Shown here one piece after another: positions 23,435 to 32,186 of a DNA stretch of 35,516 nucleotides. The notes under the pieces were generated by a model. That model saw nothing but the letters and a program-made list of their open reading frames with translations. It was not told where the DNA came from and ran no database searches. Positions within the stretch are counted from its first letter, which is position 1. Every line of letters begins with the position of its first letter. The DNA comes from a bacterium (lineage in GTDB: Bacteria > UBA9089 > CG2-30-40-21 > SBAY01), in contig JBFLXS010000006.1 of assembly GCA_040755795.1 (NCBI GenBank), positions 1-35,516 of the forward strand, written 5' to 3'. Both the position numbers and the translations under genes were made by a program.

Positions 23435-24730
23435 ATGAAAGAGTATCCAACAATGGAATACCTATCATCCCAAAATATTAAAAATGTTCAAGAGGAATTA
23501 TTACAGGAGACAATTAATTACACATACAAATATTCCCCATATTATGAAAGATTATTTAATTCTTATAATATATTACCATCTAAGATTAAGAGATTAGAAG
23601 ATTTAGTTCAAATTCCTCCTACGACAAAATATGATTTACAAAAGAACAATGAGGATTTTTTATGTGTTGATAAAGAAAAGGTAGTAGAGATTGTTTGCAG
23701 TAGTGGGACTACAGGAGAACCAATATTTATAGCCTTAACTAAAAATGACATATATAGATTGGCACGGAACGAAGAATTGAGTTTTCTTTGTACAAATACT
23801 ACTTCCGAGGATCTTTTTCAATTGATGGTAACAAGTGATAATATGTTTATTGCCGGAATGGCATATTATCTTGGAATTACTAAAATAGGGGCTGGAGTTA
23901 TCAGGATGGGACCAGGCAATACAAAAAGACAGATCCGGATATTGGAAGCCCTAAAACCAACGGGTATAGTAAGCGTTCCTTCTTATTTAATTAAAATGCA
24001 TGAAGAAATAATAAATCTTTCCATAGATATCTCTAAATTGTCTCTTAATAAAGCAGTATTGATTGGTGAGAGCATTTTAAATGAGTCATTAAAACTAAAT
24101 CCCTTGGGGCAGAAAATCCGTAATCTGTGGAATATTGAATTGTTTTCTACCTACGGAACCACAGAAATAGCAACTTCTTTTTGTGAATGTATTGTTCACC
24201 AGGGCCTACATTCACATCCTGAATTACTTTATTTTGAAATCCTTGATGAGAACAATAATGTATTAAATGATGGTGAGATGGGAGAATTAACAGTAACTAC
24301 TTTTCAAACCGAAGGAATGCCATTAATCAGGTATAAAACAGGTGATATTACTTTTAAGATTTCCTCCCCTTGTAAATGTGGGCGAACTACTGAAAAAATT
24401 GGTCCAATACTTAGTCGAAAGCATCATTTAATAAAATTTAAAGGAACTACTGTTTATCAGACACAAATTGAAATGGCGTTATTAAAATTTGATGAGATAA
24501 AAAACTATGTCATCGAGGTATCTACAAAGGATAATCTTTCTGATTGGATAGTAGTTAAAGTAGGAGTGAGTAATTTCTCTCCTCTATTAGAAGAAAGAAT
24601 AAAAGATGAGATAAAGGCTTATGCCCGTGTAACTCCAGAAATCCAGATGTTTACCCCTAGTGAAGTAGAAAAATTTTTATTCACTGAGGGCTCTAGAAAA
24701 CCTAAAAAGTTTGTTGATTTAAGGAAATGA
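23435..24730 (+). CDS. PaaK-like adenylate-forming ligase
   Basis: This 431-aa protein has the phenylacetate-CoA-ligase-type pattern: P-loop SSGTTGEP (89-96), YGTTE, a RYKTGD motif and a CKCGRT segment, followed by GPILSRKHHLIKFKGT where PaaK enzymes hinge to the C-terminal lid. Such enzymes activate a carboxylate as acyl-AMP and pass it to CoA, a carrier or an amine. The gene is 19 bp after CLF-B and directly followed by the third radical SAM gene. It could load a starter acid or couple the finished chain to a polyamine. An amidation role is inference, since the acceptor cannot be read from sequence. Confidence 0.87.
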   Translation: MKEYPTMEYLSSQNIKNVQEELLQETINYTYKYSPYYERLFNSYNILPSKIKRLEDLVQIPPTTKYDLQKNNEDFLCVDKEKVVEIVCSSGTTGEPIFIALTKNDIYRLARNEELSFLCTNTTSEDLFQLMVTSDNMFIAGMAYYLGITKIGAGVIRMGPGNTKRQIRILEALKPTGIVSVPSYLIKMHEEIINLSIDISKLSLNKAVLIGESILNESLKLNPLGQKIRNLWNIELFSTYGTTEIATSFCECIVHQGLHSHPELLYFEILDENNNVLNDGEMGELTVTTFQTEGMPLIRYKTGDITFKISSPCKCGRTTEKIGPILSRKHHLIKFKGTTVYQTQIEMALLKFDEIKNYVIEVSTKDNLSDWIVVKVGVSNFSPLLEERIKDEIKAYARVTPEIQMFTPSEVEKFLFTEGSRKPKKFVDLRK

Positions 24731-24731
24731 A

Positions 24732-25796
24732 ATGAAATCAAAACTAAAATCTCCAGAAAGCGTATATGGGCTGAATTTCACTAAAGGAGAGATAGAAGAA
24801 GCTAAAGAAAAAGGACATCTTCTTAGTTTGGACATGGAATTAAGTAATGTATGTAATTTAAGATGTAAGTATTGCTATAATACATCGGGAGAAAGATTAA
24901 AAAACGAGTTGCAGTTAGCTGAAGTCATTGATATAATAAACCAGGCGAAAGATTTAGGGGTAAGAAGTATTATTATTATCGGAGGAGGAGAACCGATACT
25001 TTTTAACGGGCTATTAGAGATATTAACTTACCTAAATAAAAAGGGTATTCTTTCTGTTCTCTTTACCAATGGAACTATGATTACCCGGGAAATAGCAGAA
25101 AAATTATTTGAGAATAATGTCTCGGTGGTAATGAAATTAAATAGTATGAATTCAAAAATACAAGATTTTTTAGCTGGTAAAAAAGGTGCCTATGAAATGA
25201 TGATGCAGGGACTACAAAATTTGATTAAAGCAGGATTCCCTTCAAGGGAATGTCGATTTGGAATTGAAACGGTAATTTGTAAACAAAATATTGAAGAGAT
25301 TCCAAAGATGTGGGTTTGGAGTCGTGAAAATGGCTATATCCCCTACTTTGAAACTATCACTTATCAAGGAAGAGCACAAAAATATAATCTTAATGTTAGT
25401 TCTCAAGAAATAAAAGAATTATTCTACAAATTGCTGTCAATTGATGAGAGAAAATTTGGACTTACATGGGAACCAAAACCTCCAATTGCAGGTATGAGCT
25501 GTAAAAGACATTACTATAGCTGTGTAGTGAATTCACAAGGGTTTGTCCAACCATGCGTAGGGATTGATATCTATGTGGGGAATATACGATATAAACCTCT
25601 TAAAACAATATTAAGGGAATCTACAATAATTAATAACCTGAGAAATATGGATAAAAATATTAAGGGAAGTTGTAAAGAATGTTCATTAAAGATGGATTGT
25701 TACGGTTGTCGCGGAATGGCTTATCATATATACGGTGATTATTTTGAAGCAGACCCTCTGTGTTGGAATAATCCACACAGACTAAGGTATGTATAA
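24732..25796 (+). CDS. Radical SAM/SPASM enzyme lacking a PqqD domain
   Basis: This 354-aa protein has the radical SAM triad Cys41-x3-Cys45-x2-Cys48 (CNLRCKYC), GGGEP and a C-terminal SPASM region with CKECSLKMDCYGCRG and a final LCWN. Unlike the two maturases near the start of the window, it has no N-terminal PqqD-like domain and begins directly with the core, and no small peptide gene is next to it. It is separated from the ligase gene by 1 bp, so it belongs to the chain-building operon. It may act on the acyl/amine product or an amino acid building block rather than a peptide, although an unrecognised peptide substrate cannot be excluded. Confidence 0.88.
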   Translation: MKSKLKSPESVYGLNFTKGEIEEAKEKGHLLSLDMELSNVCNLRCKYCYNTSGERLKNELQLAEVIDIINQAKDLGVRSIIIIGGGEPILFNGLLEILTYLNKKGILSVLFTNGTMITREIAEKLFENNVSVVMKLNSMNSKIQDFLAGKKGAYEMMMQGLQNLIKAGFPSRECRFGIETVICKQNIEEIPKMWVWSRENGYIPYFETITYQGRAQKYNLNVSSQEIKELFYKLLSIDERKFGLTWEPKPPIAGMSCKRHYYSCVVNSQGFVQPCVGIDIYVGNIRYKPLKTILRESTIINNLRNMDKNIKGSCKECSLKMDCYGCRGMAYHIYGDYFEADPLCWNNPHRLRYV

Positions 25797-25815
25797 AGAG
25801 GAAGGATGCTATTCT

Positions 25816-27321
25816 ATGATGCAAAAAGGAAAAATGAGAAAGATGGTGAGAATAATAATATGGGGATGGATGCTATTTTCTTTTTTAAAAAGTAATTACA
25901 TCAGCGCAGAAAACCAGAATATGTTACAATTAGATAGTATAACGATTGAAGGGAATTCAATATACACCGCTTCAGAAATTAAAAAAATAATGATGACAAA
26001 AGAAGGTGAAAGATTCCATGAGGAAATATTCCTTCAGGACCTCCAACAAATTAAAGAACTCTATCATAACCAGGGATATATTTATGCCGAGGTTAAGAAT
26101 TTTAAAATAGATGACACAAAGAAATTATTATTATCTATCACCGAAGGGAAAATTAAAGAGTTAATAATTCACGGTAATAAAAAAACCAAAGAAAAAATAA
26201 TAAAACAAGAGATTAGACTAAAAGAAGGAGATGTCTTTAATATAAAAAACTGTGAACAAGACTTACAAAGACTGAAGAATCTCCAATTGTTTAACTCAGT
26301 GGATTATGAAGTAGAATATGATGATGATAGGCTTAAATTAGCATTTATTGTGGAAGAAAGCTGGACAATTCTTCCCTGGATTGATTTTGGAAGTGATGGT
26401 AGAAGCTATTGGGAAATAGGGATAACATGGGGCAATTTCATGGGGAATAATCAATCGATAGACCTATCCTATGGTCAGGTTGAGTCTTTCTCTTGCTATG
26501 AGATAGAATTCTTTGACCCACGGGTCTTTGGAAGTAATTATTCAATTAAATTAGGACTTTCTTCAGAAAGGATATTGGATGAAGAACATAAAGAAGGAAA
26601 AGTAATGAGCCTCTACGAAAGGACAACTCAAAGTAAAAATATAGAAATTGGTAAAAAGATTGAAGAATATTGGGAGCTTTTATTCGGATTTAAAACTGCC
26701 GAGGAATCATTCGTATTAGAGAAGAATTCACCGTATCCCACTCCTATTCCTAAAAATGGTAAAACAAATTTATTGACTATAGGTGCAAAATATGATAAAA
26801 TGAACTTCGATGATGAAATTTTAGATGGATATTTATATTACCTCTCTCTGGGAATATCTGATAAAAATGTTGGTTCGGATTTTAATTTTACAAAGATAAG
26901 ATTTAATTACACCCAGTTTAGTAAATTGAAGGAGAGAAAAAACCTTGGCTGCCGAGTTATGGGAGGCATAGGGAGAGGGAAATACGGGAGGAATTTAGAG
27001 ATGCAACACCGATTTGAACTAAATGACTTCATCCGTGGATACCCTGCCTATGAATTTAAGGGGGATAAGATGGTGGTCTTTAATACAGAATATCGCTATC
27101 CCCTATTAAATAGTGATATGGCAATGATTCAAGGAGTAAACTTTATAGATATAGGGAATGTGTGGTCCGATAAGTTTGGCCATCTAAAAATGGGTATAGG
27201 GATAGGTATTCGGGGGATATTTAAGCCTATTCCCGAAGCGGTGATTAGGTTAGATTCTGTCTATGGACTAAATTCCTCTGAAGGACCTAAGTTATATTTG
27301 GGATTAGGACAATTCTTTTAG
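25816..27321 (+). CDS. Omp85/BamA-TamA-like outer-membrane protein with POTRA domains
   Basis: About 501 aa from the preferred ATG at 25816. An upstream in-frame ATG at 25789 overlaps the radical SAM gene, but AAAGAGGAAGG at about 25795-25805 fits the later start. A signal peptide includes IIIWGWMLFSFL. Two POTRA-like modules follow (LDSITIEGNSIYTASEIKK and IKELIIHGNKKTKEKIIKQE), then a beta-barrel of about 300 residues. The conserved FIRGYP loop motif and a terminal Phe-Phe are typical of Omp85 barrels. Family members insert outer-membrane proteins or translocate substrates. It is shorter than BamA (fewer POTRA domains). Its position right after the biosynthetic genes suggests a dedicated envelope role. 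Confidence 0.87.
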   Translation: MMQKGKMRKMVRIIIWGWMLFSFLKSNYISAENQNMLQLDSITIEGNSIYTASEIKKIMMTKEGERFHEEIFLQDLQQIKELYHNQGYIYAEVKNFKIDDTKKLLLSITEGKIKELIIHGNKKTKEKIIKQEIRLKEGDVFNIKNCEQDLQRLKNLQLFNSVDYEVEYDDDRLKLAFIVEESWTILPWIDFGSDGRSYWEIGITWGNFMGNNQSIDLSYGQVESFSCYEIEFFDPRVFGSNYSIKLGLSSERILDEEHKEGKVMSLYERTTQSKNIEIGKKIEEYWELLFGFKTAEESFVLEKNSPYPTPIPKNGKTNLLTIGAKYDKMNFDDEILDGYLYYLSLGISDKNVGSDFNFTKIRFNYTQFSKLKERKNLGCRVMGGIGRGKYGRNLEMQHRFELNDFIRGYPAYEFKGDKMVVFNTEYRYPLLNSDMAMIQGVNFIDIGNVWSDKFGHLKMGIGIGIRGIFKPIPEAVIRLDSVYGLNSSEGPKLYLGLGQFF

Positions 27322-27357
27322 GATAATGTGAGGAAAATTGCTCTTGGGAGAAAATAG

Positions 27358-28251
27358 ATGACTTTGTTGACAAAGATAATAATAGTAAGCCTTTTTATCG
27401 TCAGATTCTTCACCTTAAGTTTTGCCAATGACAACCCTCCTTCACCTTTTATACCTGATAACTATCGAAATATTGACCAGAAGAAATTAGAGCAAGATAT
27501 TGCTACCTATGAGAAAATGGTAGCTAATAATAAACTAGATCCTGAGGCTCATTATAAATTAGGTAAGCTTTATATCCTATCTGCCCTTCGGATGCAAAGT
27601 GAAATATTTACAAAAAAAGGTGAAACTGGACTGAAAGAATTAGAGAAAAATGAAACATTCCAAAGAATAAAGGTAAATGCATTCAAAGAATTAGAGACTG
27701 CGGTTTTATTAGAACCAAAGAATATTGACTATCTTATAAACTTCTCAGAATTATCCTTCCAATTCTATGAATATGCGAAAGCAGAAAAGGCATTAAAAAA
27801 AGCACTATCTATAAAACCAAATAATCCTTATTTGCACCTTCAATTAGGAAAGGTTTATGTCTACCGGATAGACCCGACTAATAATACAATTATAGAACAG
27901 GGGCATTGGTGTAATAAGGCATTACGAGAATTTGATAAAATTATTGAGAAACTCCAACCGAAGGATTGGAATATCCTCTGGGAAGCCCTTTGTTGGCGGG
28001 CAATGACTTATAAAGGTATCCCCCCCATCTTTGACACGCAGGAAGATGCATTGGATGATTTCAAACAGTTAATCGAACTGCAAAAAGATAAACCAAAGGA
28101 AGAAAAGTTTGTTATTCCCTACCTTCGCTCTGGAGAAATATATCTGAAAATGAACAAAAGAAAAGAAGCAGAAAAGATATGGAAAGAAGGGTTAAAATTA
28201 TTCCCACAAAATAAAGAATTACAAAAGAAATTGGAATCAATCAAGAAATAG
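27358..28251 (+). CDS. Periplasmic TPR-repeat protein
   Basis: This 297-aa protein has a signal peptide (about 1-23, ending near SFAND). TPR-like helical repeats include DPEAHYKLGKLYIL, the A-rich LELEP/KPN repeat around KAEKALKKALSIKPNNP, and a C-terminal KEAEKIWKEGLKLFPQNK unit. It is a protein-interaction scaffold, probably in the periplasm. It lies between two outer-membrane barrel genes, so a role in assembly or export with them is plausible. The specific partner is unknown. Confidence 0.85.
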   Translation: MTLLTKIIIVSLFIVRFFTLSFANDNPPSPFIPDNYRNIDQKKLEQDIATYEKMVANNKLDPEAHYKLGKLYILSALRMQSEIFTKKGETGLKELEKNETFQRIKVNAFKELETAVLLEPKNIDYLINFSELSFQFYEYAKAEKALKKALSIKPNNPYLHLQLGKVYVYRIDPTNNTIIEQGHWCNKALREFDKIIEKLQPKDWNILWEALCWRAMTYKGIPPIFDTQEDALDDFKQLIELQKDKPKEEKFVIPYLRSGEIYLKMNKRKEAEKIWKEGLKLFPQNKELQKKLESIKK

Positions 28252-28328
28252 AAAATTGGAATTCCAATAGATTGATTTTGTAAGGGAAGAAAACTCTAAG
28301 TCGGGCAAATACCAGGATTGATAAAAAA

Positions 28329-29483
28329 ATGGTAAAACTAAAAGTATGGGCAATTATCTTATTAGTGTCTATTCCCCAATCTGGTTGGTCTAGTTTTTGG
28401 ATAAGTAGAAGTAATGAATTGGAGAATACATATACCTTCTCTAAATCCACAGAGGATGAAGGGAATGAAAGGACAAAAAAAGAAAAGGAGGTTGATAATC
28501 TTGTAAAAATTAATTTTGAGTTAGGCCTAACCGATAATATTGTAGGGTCTAGCACATTAAGGGGAAGATTTAAGATGAAGAAGGGAACCCCGAAAAAACT
28601 TAAACTTTCTAATATATCATATATAACATATTCTAACTCTTTTTATGAACTAAAAATAGGTAAGCAGAACTATGAAATAGGACAAGGACATATTTGGAAC
28701 CCCACAAATAGATTTAAGAAAATAGGTGTGGGAGAGATAGAAGAGGAAGATATGACAAAAAAACAGACATGTTCTTTGATGATTGGGGCACCAATTGAAA
28801 TAAAGAATCTACTTATCAATTCATTTAATGTAATAGCAGTTATCCCTTTAAAAAAGGAAAAGTCTCATCCCTGTATGCTTAATACAAAATATAAAATTGC
28901 TGACTATGATTTGACCACAAGTTATTATCAAAATAAGAAGAATAAGGAGGAGATGGTAGGATTTGGTGCCAGGGGTAATTTATATTCCCTCGTCAATATG
29001 TGGATAGAGATGTCTTACATCTTTCCAAAAGTTGGGAGAAGATATCATCAATATGTTGTAGGATTAGACCATCAATTTTCTAACGGGCTATCTATTTTTG
29101 TTGAATATTACCAGGATAAAAATGGGAAAAAGACAAAAAAACTATATGATTGGGAGAGTTTCTCGGCTAAGAAAATAACCAGTCTGGCGCAAGATTATCT
29201 CGGAGTTGAATTAGACTATAATTTTAATAATGTAATAAAGATAGATAATACATTTATAAGAAATCTAAATGATACCAGTTCTCTTATAGTAAGTACTCTT
29301 AATTATAATTTCTTTTCAGGATGTGAAATTAACATAGGTGTCATTTCCCCTTTTGGTAAAGAAGACATAGAGATTATTAAGTATGAAGATGATGAAGAAG
29401 AAGAGATTGAAACAGTCAAATATCCCGAAGAATTTAAAAAAACACCTAAAACATCTTACATCTCGGTTAAACTAAAATTTTAA
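28329..29483 (+). CDS. Predicted outer-membrane beta-barrel protein
   Basis: This 384-aa protein has a signal peptide (about 1-21, ending near GWSS) followed by alternating amphipathic strands through the rest of the chain and a terminal aromatic residue (SYISVKLKF). The segment KIGKQNYEIGQGHIWNPTNR resembles the 'G-Q-x-x-x-G-x-G-x-x-x-N-P-T' pattern of DUF1302-like and porin-like barrels. An acidic run (EDDEEEEIE) near residue 350 may be a surface loop. No exact family can be named. It follows the TPR gene and precedes the NEW3-domain gene by 2 bp. Confidence 0.75.
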   Translation: MVKLKVWAIILLVSIPQSGWSSFWISRSNELENTYTFSKSTEDEGNERTKKEKEVDNLVKINFELGLTDNIVGSSTLRGRFKMKKGTPKKLKLSNISYITYSNSFYELKIGKQNYEIGQGHIWNPTNRFKKIGVGEIEEEDMTKKQTCSLMIGAPIEIKNLLINSFNVIAVIPLKKEKSHPCMLNTKYKIADYDLTTSYYQNKKNKEEMVGFGARGNLYSLVNMWIEMSYIFPKVGRRYHQYVVGLDHQFSNGLSIFVEYYQDKNGKKTKKLYDWESFSAKKITSLAQDYLGVELDYNFNNVIKIDNTFIRNLNDTSSLIVSTLNYNFFSGCEINIGVISPFGKEDIEIIKYEDDEEEEIETVKYPEEFKKTPKTSYISVKLKF

Positions 29484-29485
29484 AA

Positions 29486-31462
29486 ATGAAAAAAATGAAA
29501 ACTTTTCTTATAATTATAACTTTTACTTTCTTTACCTCAAAGGTATCAGCAGAGATAAACTCAAATATTAATCTTCCAGATGGATTGCCAAATATTAATA
29601 TTGTAGAGGCAAACCTTTTGCCAGATGCAGTTGTAGAGATTGTTCTTGTCAATACCAGCCCAGAGTATCTGGTTGAAATTCAACATTTTAGAGCAAATGG
29701 TTTGCCTTATTTTGAAAAATGGAAAAAGAAGGTAATAGAAAATATTATTGTCTCTTTAGAATCCGAAGGTAAGATAATATCTCTTCCTTACGAAGAGAAA
29801 ATAGAAACTTTACCCTATAATGTCAAAACCCCGCTCAGGTTTAAATTATTAATCGATGATATAGAAAATATTCAGGTTATTCTAAGCTATCTTGATAGAA
29901 AAGTAGGGAAAAATATCCGGTTAGTTAAGGAGTCTAAATTAATATTAGAACTTGCTAATATAGATAAAGGAGAAGAAGAGGAAAATGAGAATATTATTCC
30001 TTTAGGATTTAATCTTAAAAATAAAGGGAAGACAACTATAGAGGATATTAAGATGGAGGTAAAGTATCCATATCTATGGGAAGCAGTAGTTATGCCTCTC
30101 TCGATAAAACAACAACTATTCCCTGAGGAAGAAAGATTAATAAAGATTACTTTAAAATTACCAAAGAATTTATCCCGAGATGACTATGGAGATTATCTTG
30201 TGGAAGTAAATGGAATTGGATATACTCTGGAAAAGAGAAAGGTGGAGATACCAAGTAAAAAGATGAGAATTTATTTATGTGAGTCTAAATCTCCTCCAGA
30301 AATCACTATTTCTAATGTAATGAAAACATCTGATAAAGAGGGGAATAAAGTGATTAGACTTACCTTGACTGGTGGACCTGAGAAAAGAACAAAGATAAGA
30401 GAACTGTACTCAAGCGGAGAAAGTTATTTTGAGGTCTCTTTTTGCAAAAAGATGGAAGACATTTATGTCTCTTTAATGAACGAATCAAGAATAATTGCTA
30501 AGCCTTATGAGGTAAAGATAAATTCACTTGATTTTGATGAAAATAAGAATATTATCTTTACCCTTCTTCCTGATTGTAAAGGGATAAAAGATGTAACTGT
30601 CCTATTAAGATACCACAATGCGAATATAGTAAAAAATATCCATATGACGCAGGATAAAAAGCAAAGTGAATTGAAGATAGAATCCAATCAATTTGCTCAA
30701 GAAGGGGCTTTAGGCAGTAATCTGGTTTATGAACTAAATATTGATGCTACCGCAGGAGGGGCAGAGGGGACTTTTTATCTTGAGGTAAAAAATCTCCCCA
30801 AAGAGATTGAATACCACTTTACTGACCCCGTAACTAATGCCCGCTTAACACAAATAAAAATCACTCAAGAAGAACCGAAAACTACTCTTCAAAAAATACA
30901 ACTTATCCTTTACCTGCCAGAGAAATTAAATCCATCACTAATAGAAAAATCTATTTATTTCTATGTAGTTTTATCTAATAAAGAAGAACCAAAATATTCA
31001 CTCAAATATCCCCTTGAATTAATTCCTAAAGGGGTAGGAAAGTTAGATATACTATCGTCAAATTTTTATTATGAGGTTAAACCTACCCAGGAAGCAAAGA
31101 TAAAAATTGAGGTGAAAAATTGTGGGACATTAGAATTAAAAAATATTAAGATAGATATAACCTCTCCATACGAATGGAGGAAAAATCTTACTCCAGAAAT
31201 AATCGAGCGTATCCACCCGGATAAAAAACAAGAGGTAATAATTTCTTTAGTCCCACCTATTAATGTTAATGTAGGCGAATATGAGGCGAAAATAAAGGCG
31301 AGTTGTGAAGTAAATAATAAAGAAGTAAAATCGCCAGAAAAGATAGTGCGAATCAATGTAAAGAAAGAGGCTAAAGTAGGGGTGAATCTAACGTTAATAG
31401 GAATAATAAGTTTGATTATGATAGCTGTGGTCATCTTTATGATTAAGATAACGAGAAGGTGA
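29486..31462 (+). CDS. Secreted, membrane-anchored protein with NEW3/CARDB-like beta-sandwich domains
   Basis: This 658-aa protein has a signal peptide (about 1-22, ending near VSA) and several Ig-like beta-sandwich modules. The last one (about 520-625) resembles NEW3 or CARDB domains (KIKIEVKNCGTLELKNIKI, then EVIISLVPPINVNVGEYEAKIKA). A single C-terminal transmembrane helix (LTLIGIISLIMIAVVIFMI) with a basic tail follows. The bulk therefore faces the periplasm or outside. The internal similarity of segments around residues 160-240 and 520-620 suggests domain duplication. It lies 6 bp before the ABC ATPase, and may be an exporter partner or substrate-binding component. The function is unknown. 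Confidence 0.75.
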   Translation: MKKMKTFLIIITFTFFTSKVSAEINSNINLPDGLPNINIVEANLLPDAVVEIVLVNTSPEYLVEIQHFRANGLPYFEKWKKKVIENIIVSLESEGKIISLPYEEKIETLPYNVKTPLRFKLLIDDIENIQVILSYLDRKVGKNIRLVKESKLILELANIDKGEEEENENIIPLGFNLKNKGKTTIEDIKMEVKYPYLWEAVVMPLSIKQQLFPEEERLIKITLKLPKNLSRDDYGDYLVEVNGIGYTLEKRKVEIPSKKMRIYLCESKSPPEITISNVMKTSDKEGNKVIRLTLTGGPEKRTKIRELYSSGESYFEVSFCKKMEDIYVSLMNESRIIAKPYEVKINSLDFDENKNIIFTLLPDCKGIKDVTVLLRYHNANIVKNIHMTQDKKQSELKIESNQFAQEGALGSNLVYELNIDATAGGAEGTFYLEVKNLPKEIEYHFTDPVTNARLTQIKITQEEPKTTLQKIQLILYLPEKLNPSLIEKSIYFYVVLSNKEEPKYSLKYPLELIPKGVGKLDILSSNFYYEVKPTQEAKIKIEVKNCGTLELKNIKIDITSPYEWRKNLTPEIIERIHPDKKQEVIISLVPPINVNVGEYEAKIKASCEVNNKEVKSPEKIVRINVKKEAKVGVNLTLIGIISLIMIAVVIFMIKITRR

Positions 31463-31468
31463 GATATA

Positions 31469-32182
31469 ATGGTATTAAAAATAGAAAACTTAAGTAAAAG
31501 ATTTGAAAATGATACTACATTTACAGTGCAGGAATTAAATTTAGAGATTCAAGGAGAAGAAATATTCACCCTTTTAGGGGCAAATGGTGCAGGCAAAACT
31601 ACTACTTTTATGCTTTGTTTGGGATATATCCAGGCGAATAATGGAAGGGTTTTAATAAATGGCTACGACATAGAAAAAGAACCTCTAAAGGCGAAAAAAT
31701 ATGTTGCCTATGTCTCTGAAAATGTTATGGTCTATGATAATTTTACGGCGATACAAAACTTAAAGTTTTTTGCCCATTTGTGCGGAAAGTATCCTACGGT
31801 TGATAAATGTAAGACATTATTAGAAAAGGTAGGACTGAGGGAGGTAACTAATAAGTGGGCAAGGAGTTTCTCTAAAGGGATGCGACAAAGATTAGGAATT
31901 GCCATTAGTCTCATAAAAGATGCTAAGATAATATTTTTAGATGAACCTACCTCAGGACTTGACCCTGAAGGGGCAAAGGAATTCCTCCTTATACTTCAGA
32001 AATTAAGGCAGGAAGGGAAGGCAATATTTATGGCAAGCCATGATATCTTCCGAGCAAAGGAGATATCTGATAGAATCGGAATTATGGTCAAAGGAAGACT
32101 TGTAAATGTGCTTAATAAAAGTGAAATAAAGGATAAAAATTTGGAAGAAATCTACTTAAAGTATATAGAAACTATGGGATAA
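31469..32182 (+). CDS. ABC transporter ATP-binding protein
   Basis: This 237-aa ATPase has Walker A GANGAGKTT (37-45), signature FSKGMRQRLG, Walker B IIFLDEPTSGLD and a switch His in MASHD. It is typical of ABC-2 type exporters with no extra domain. Two ABC-2 permease genes follow within 5 and 19 bp, giving a one-ATPase, two-permease transporter. It is coupled to the NEW3-domain membrane protein upstream, which may be an accessory. Confidence 0.92.
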   Translation: MVLKIENLSKRFENDTTFTVQELNLEIQGEEIFTLLGANGAGKTTTFMLCLGYIQANNGRVLINGYDIEKEPLKAKKYVAYVSENVMVYDNFTAIQNLKFFAHLCGKYPTVDKCKTLLEKVGLREVTNKWARSFSKGMRQRLGIAISLIKDAKIIFLDEPTSGLDPEGAKEFLLILQKLRQEGKAIFMASHDIFRAKEISDRIGIMVKGRLVNVLNKSEIKDKNLEEIYLKYIETMG

Positions 32183-32186
32183 AAAT

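Noticed and set aside
11493-25796. Assignment as a ladderane or carotenoid cluster
   Set aside because: Some gene families are shared (KAS, FabZ, ACP, CrtI-like, radical SAM), but there are no isoprenoid genes. The aminopropyltransferase and PLP decarboxylase are not part of those proposals, so only an analogy is justified.
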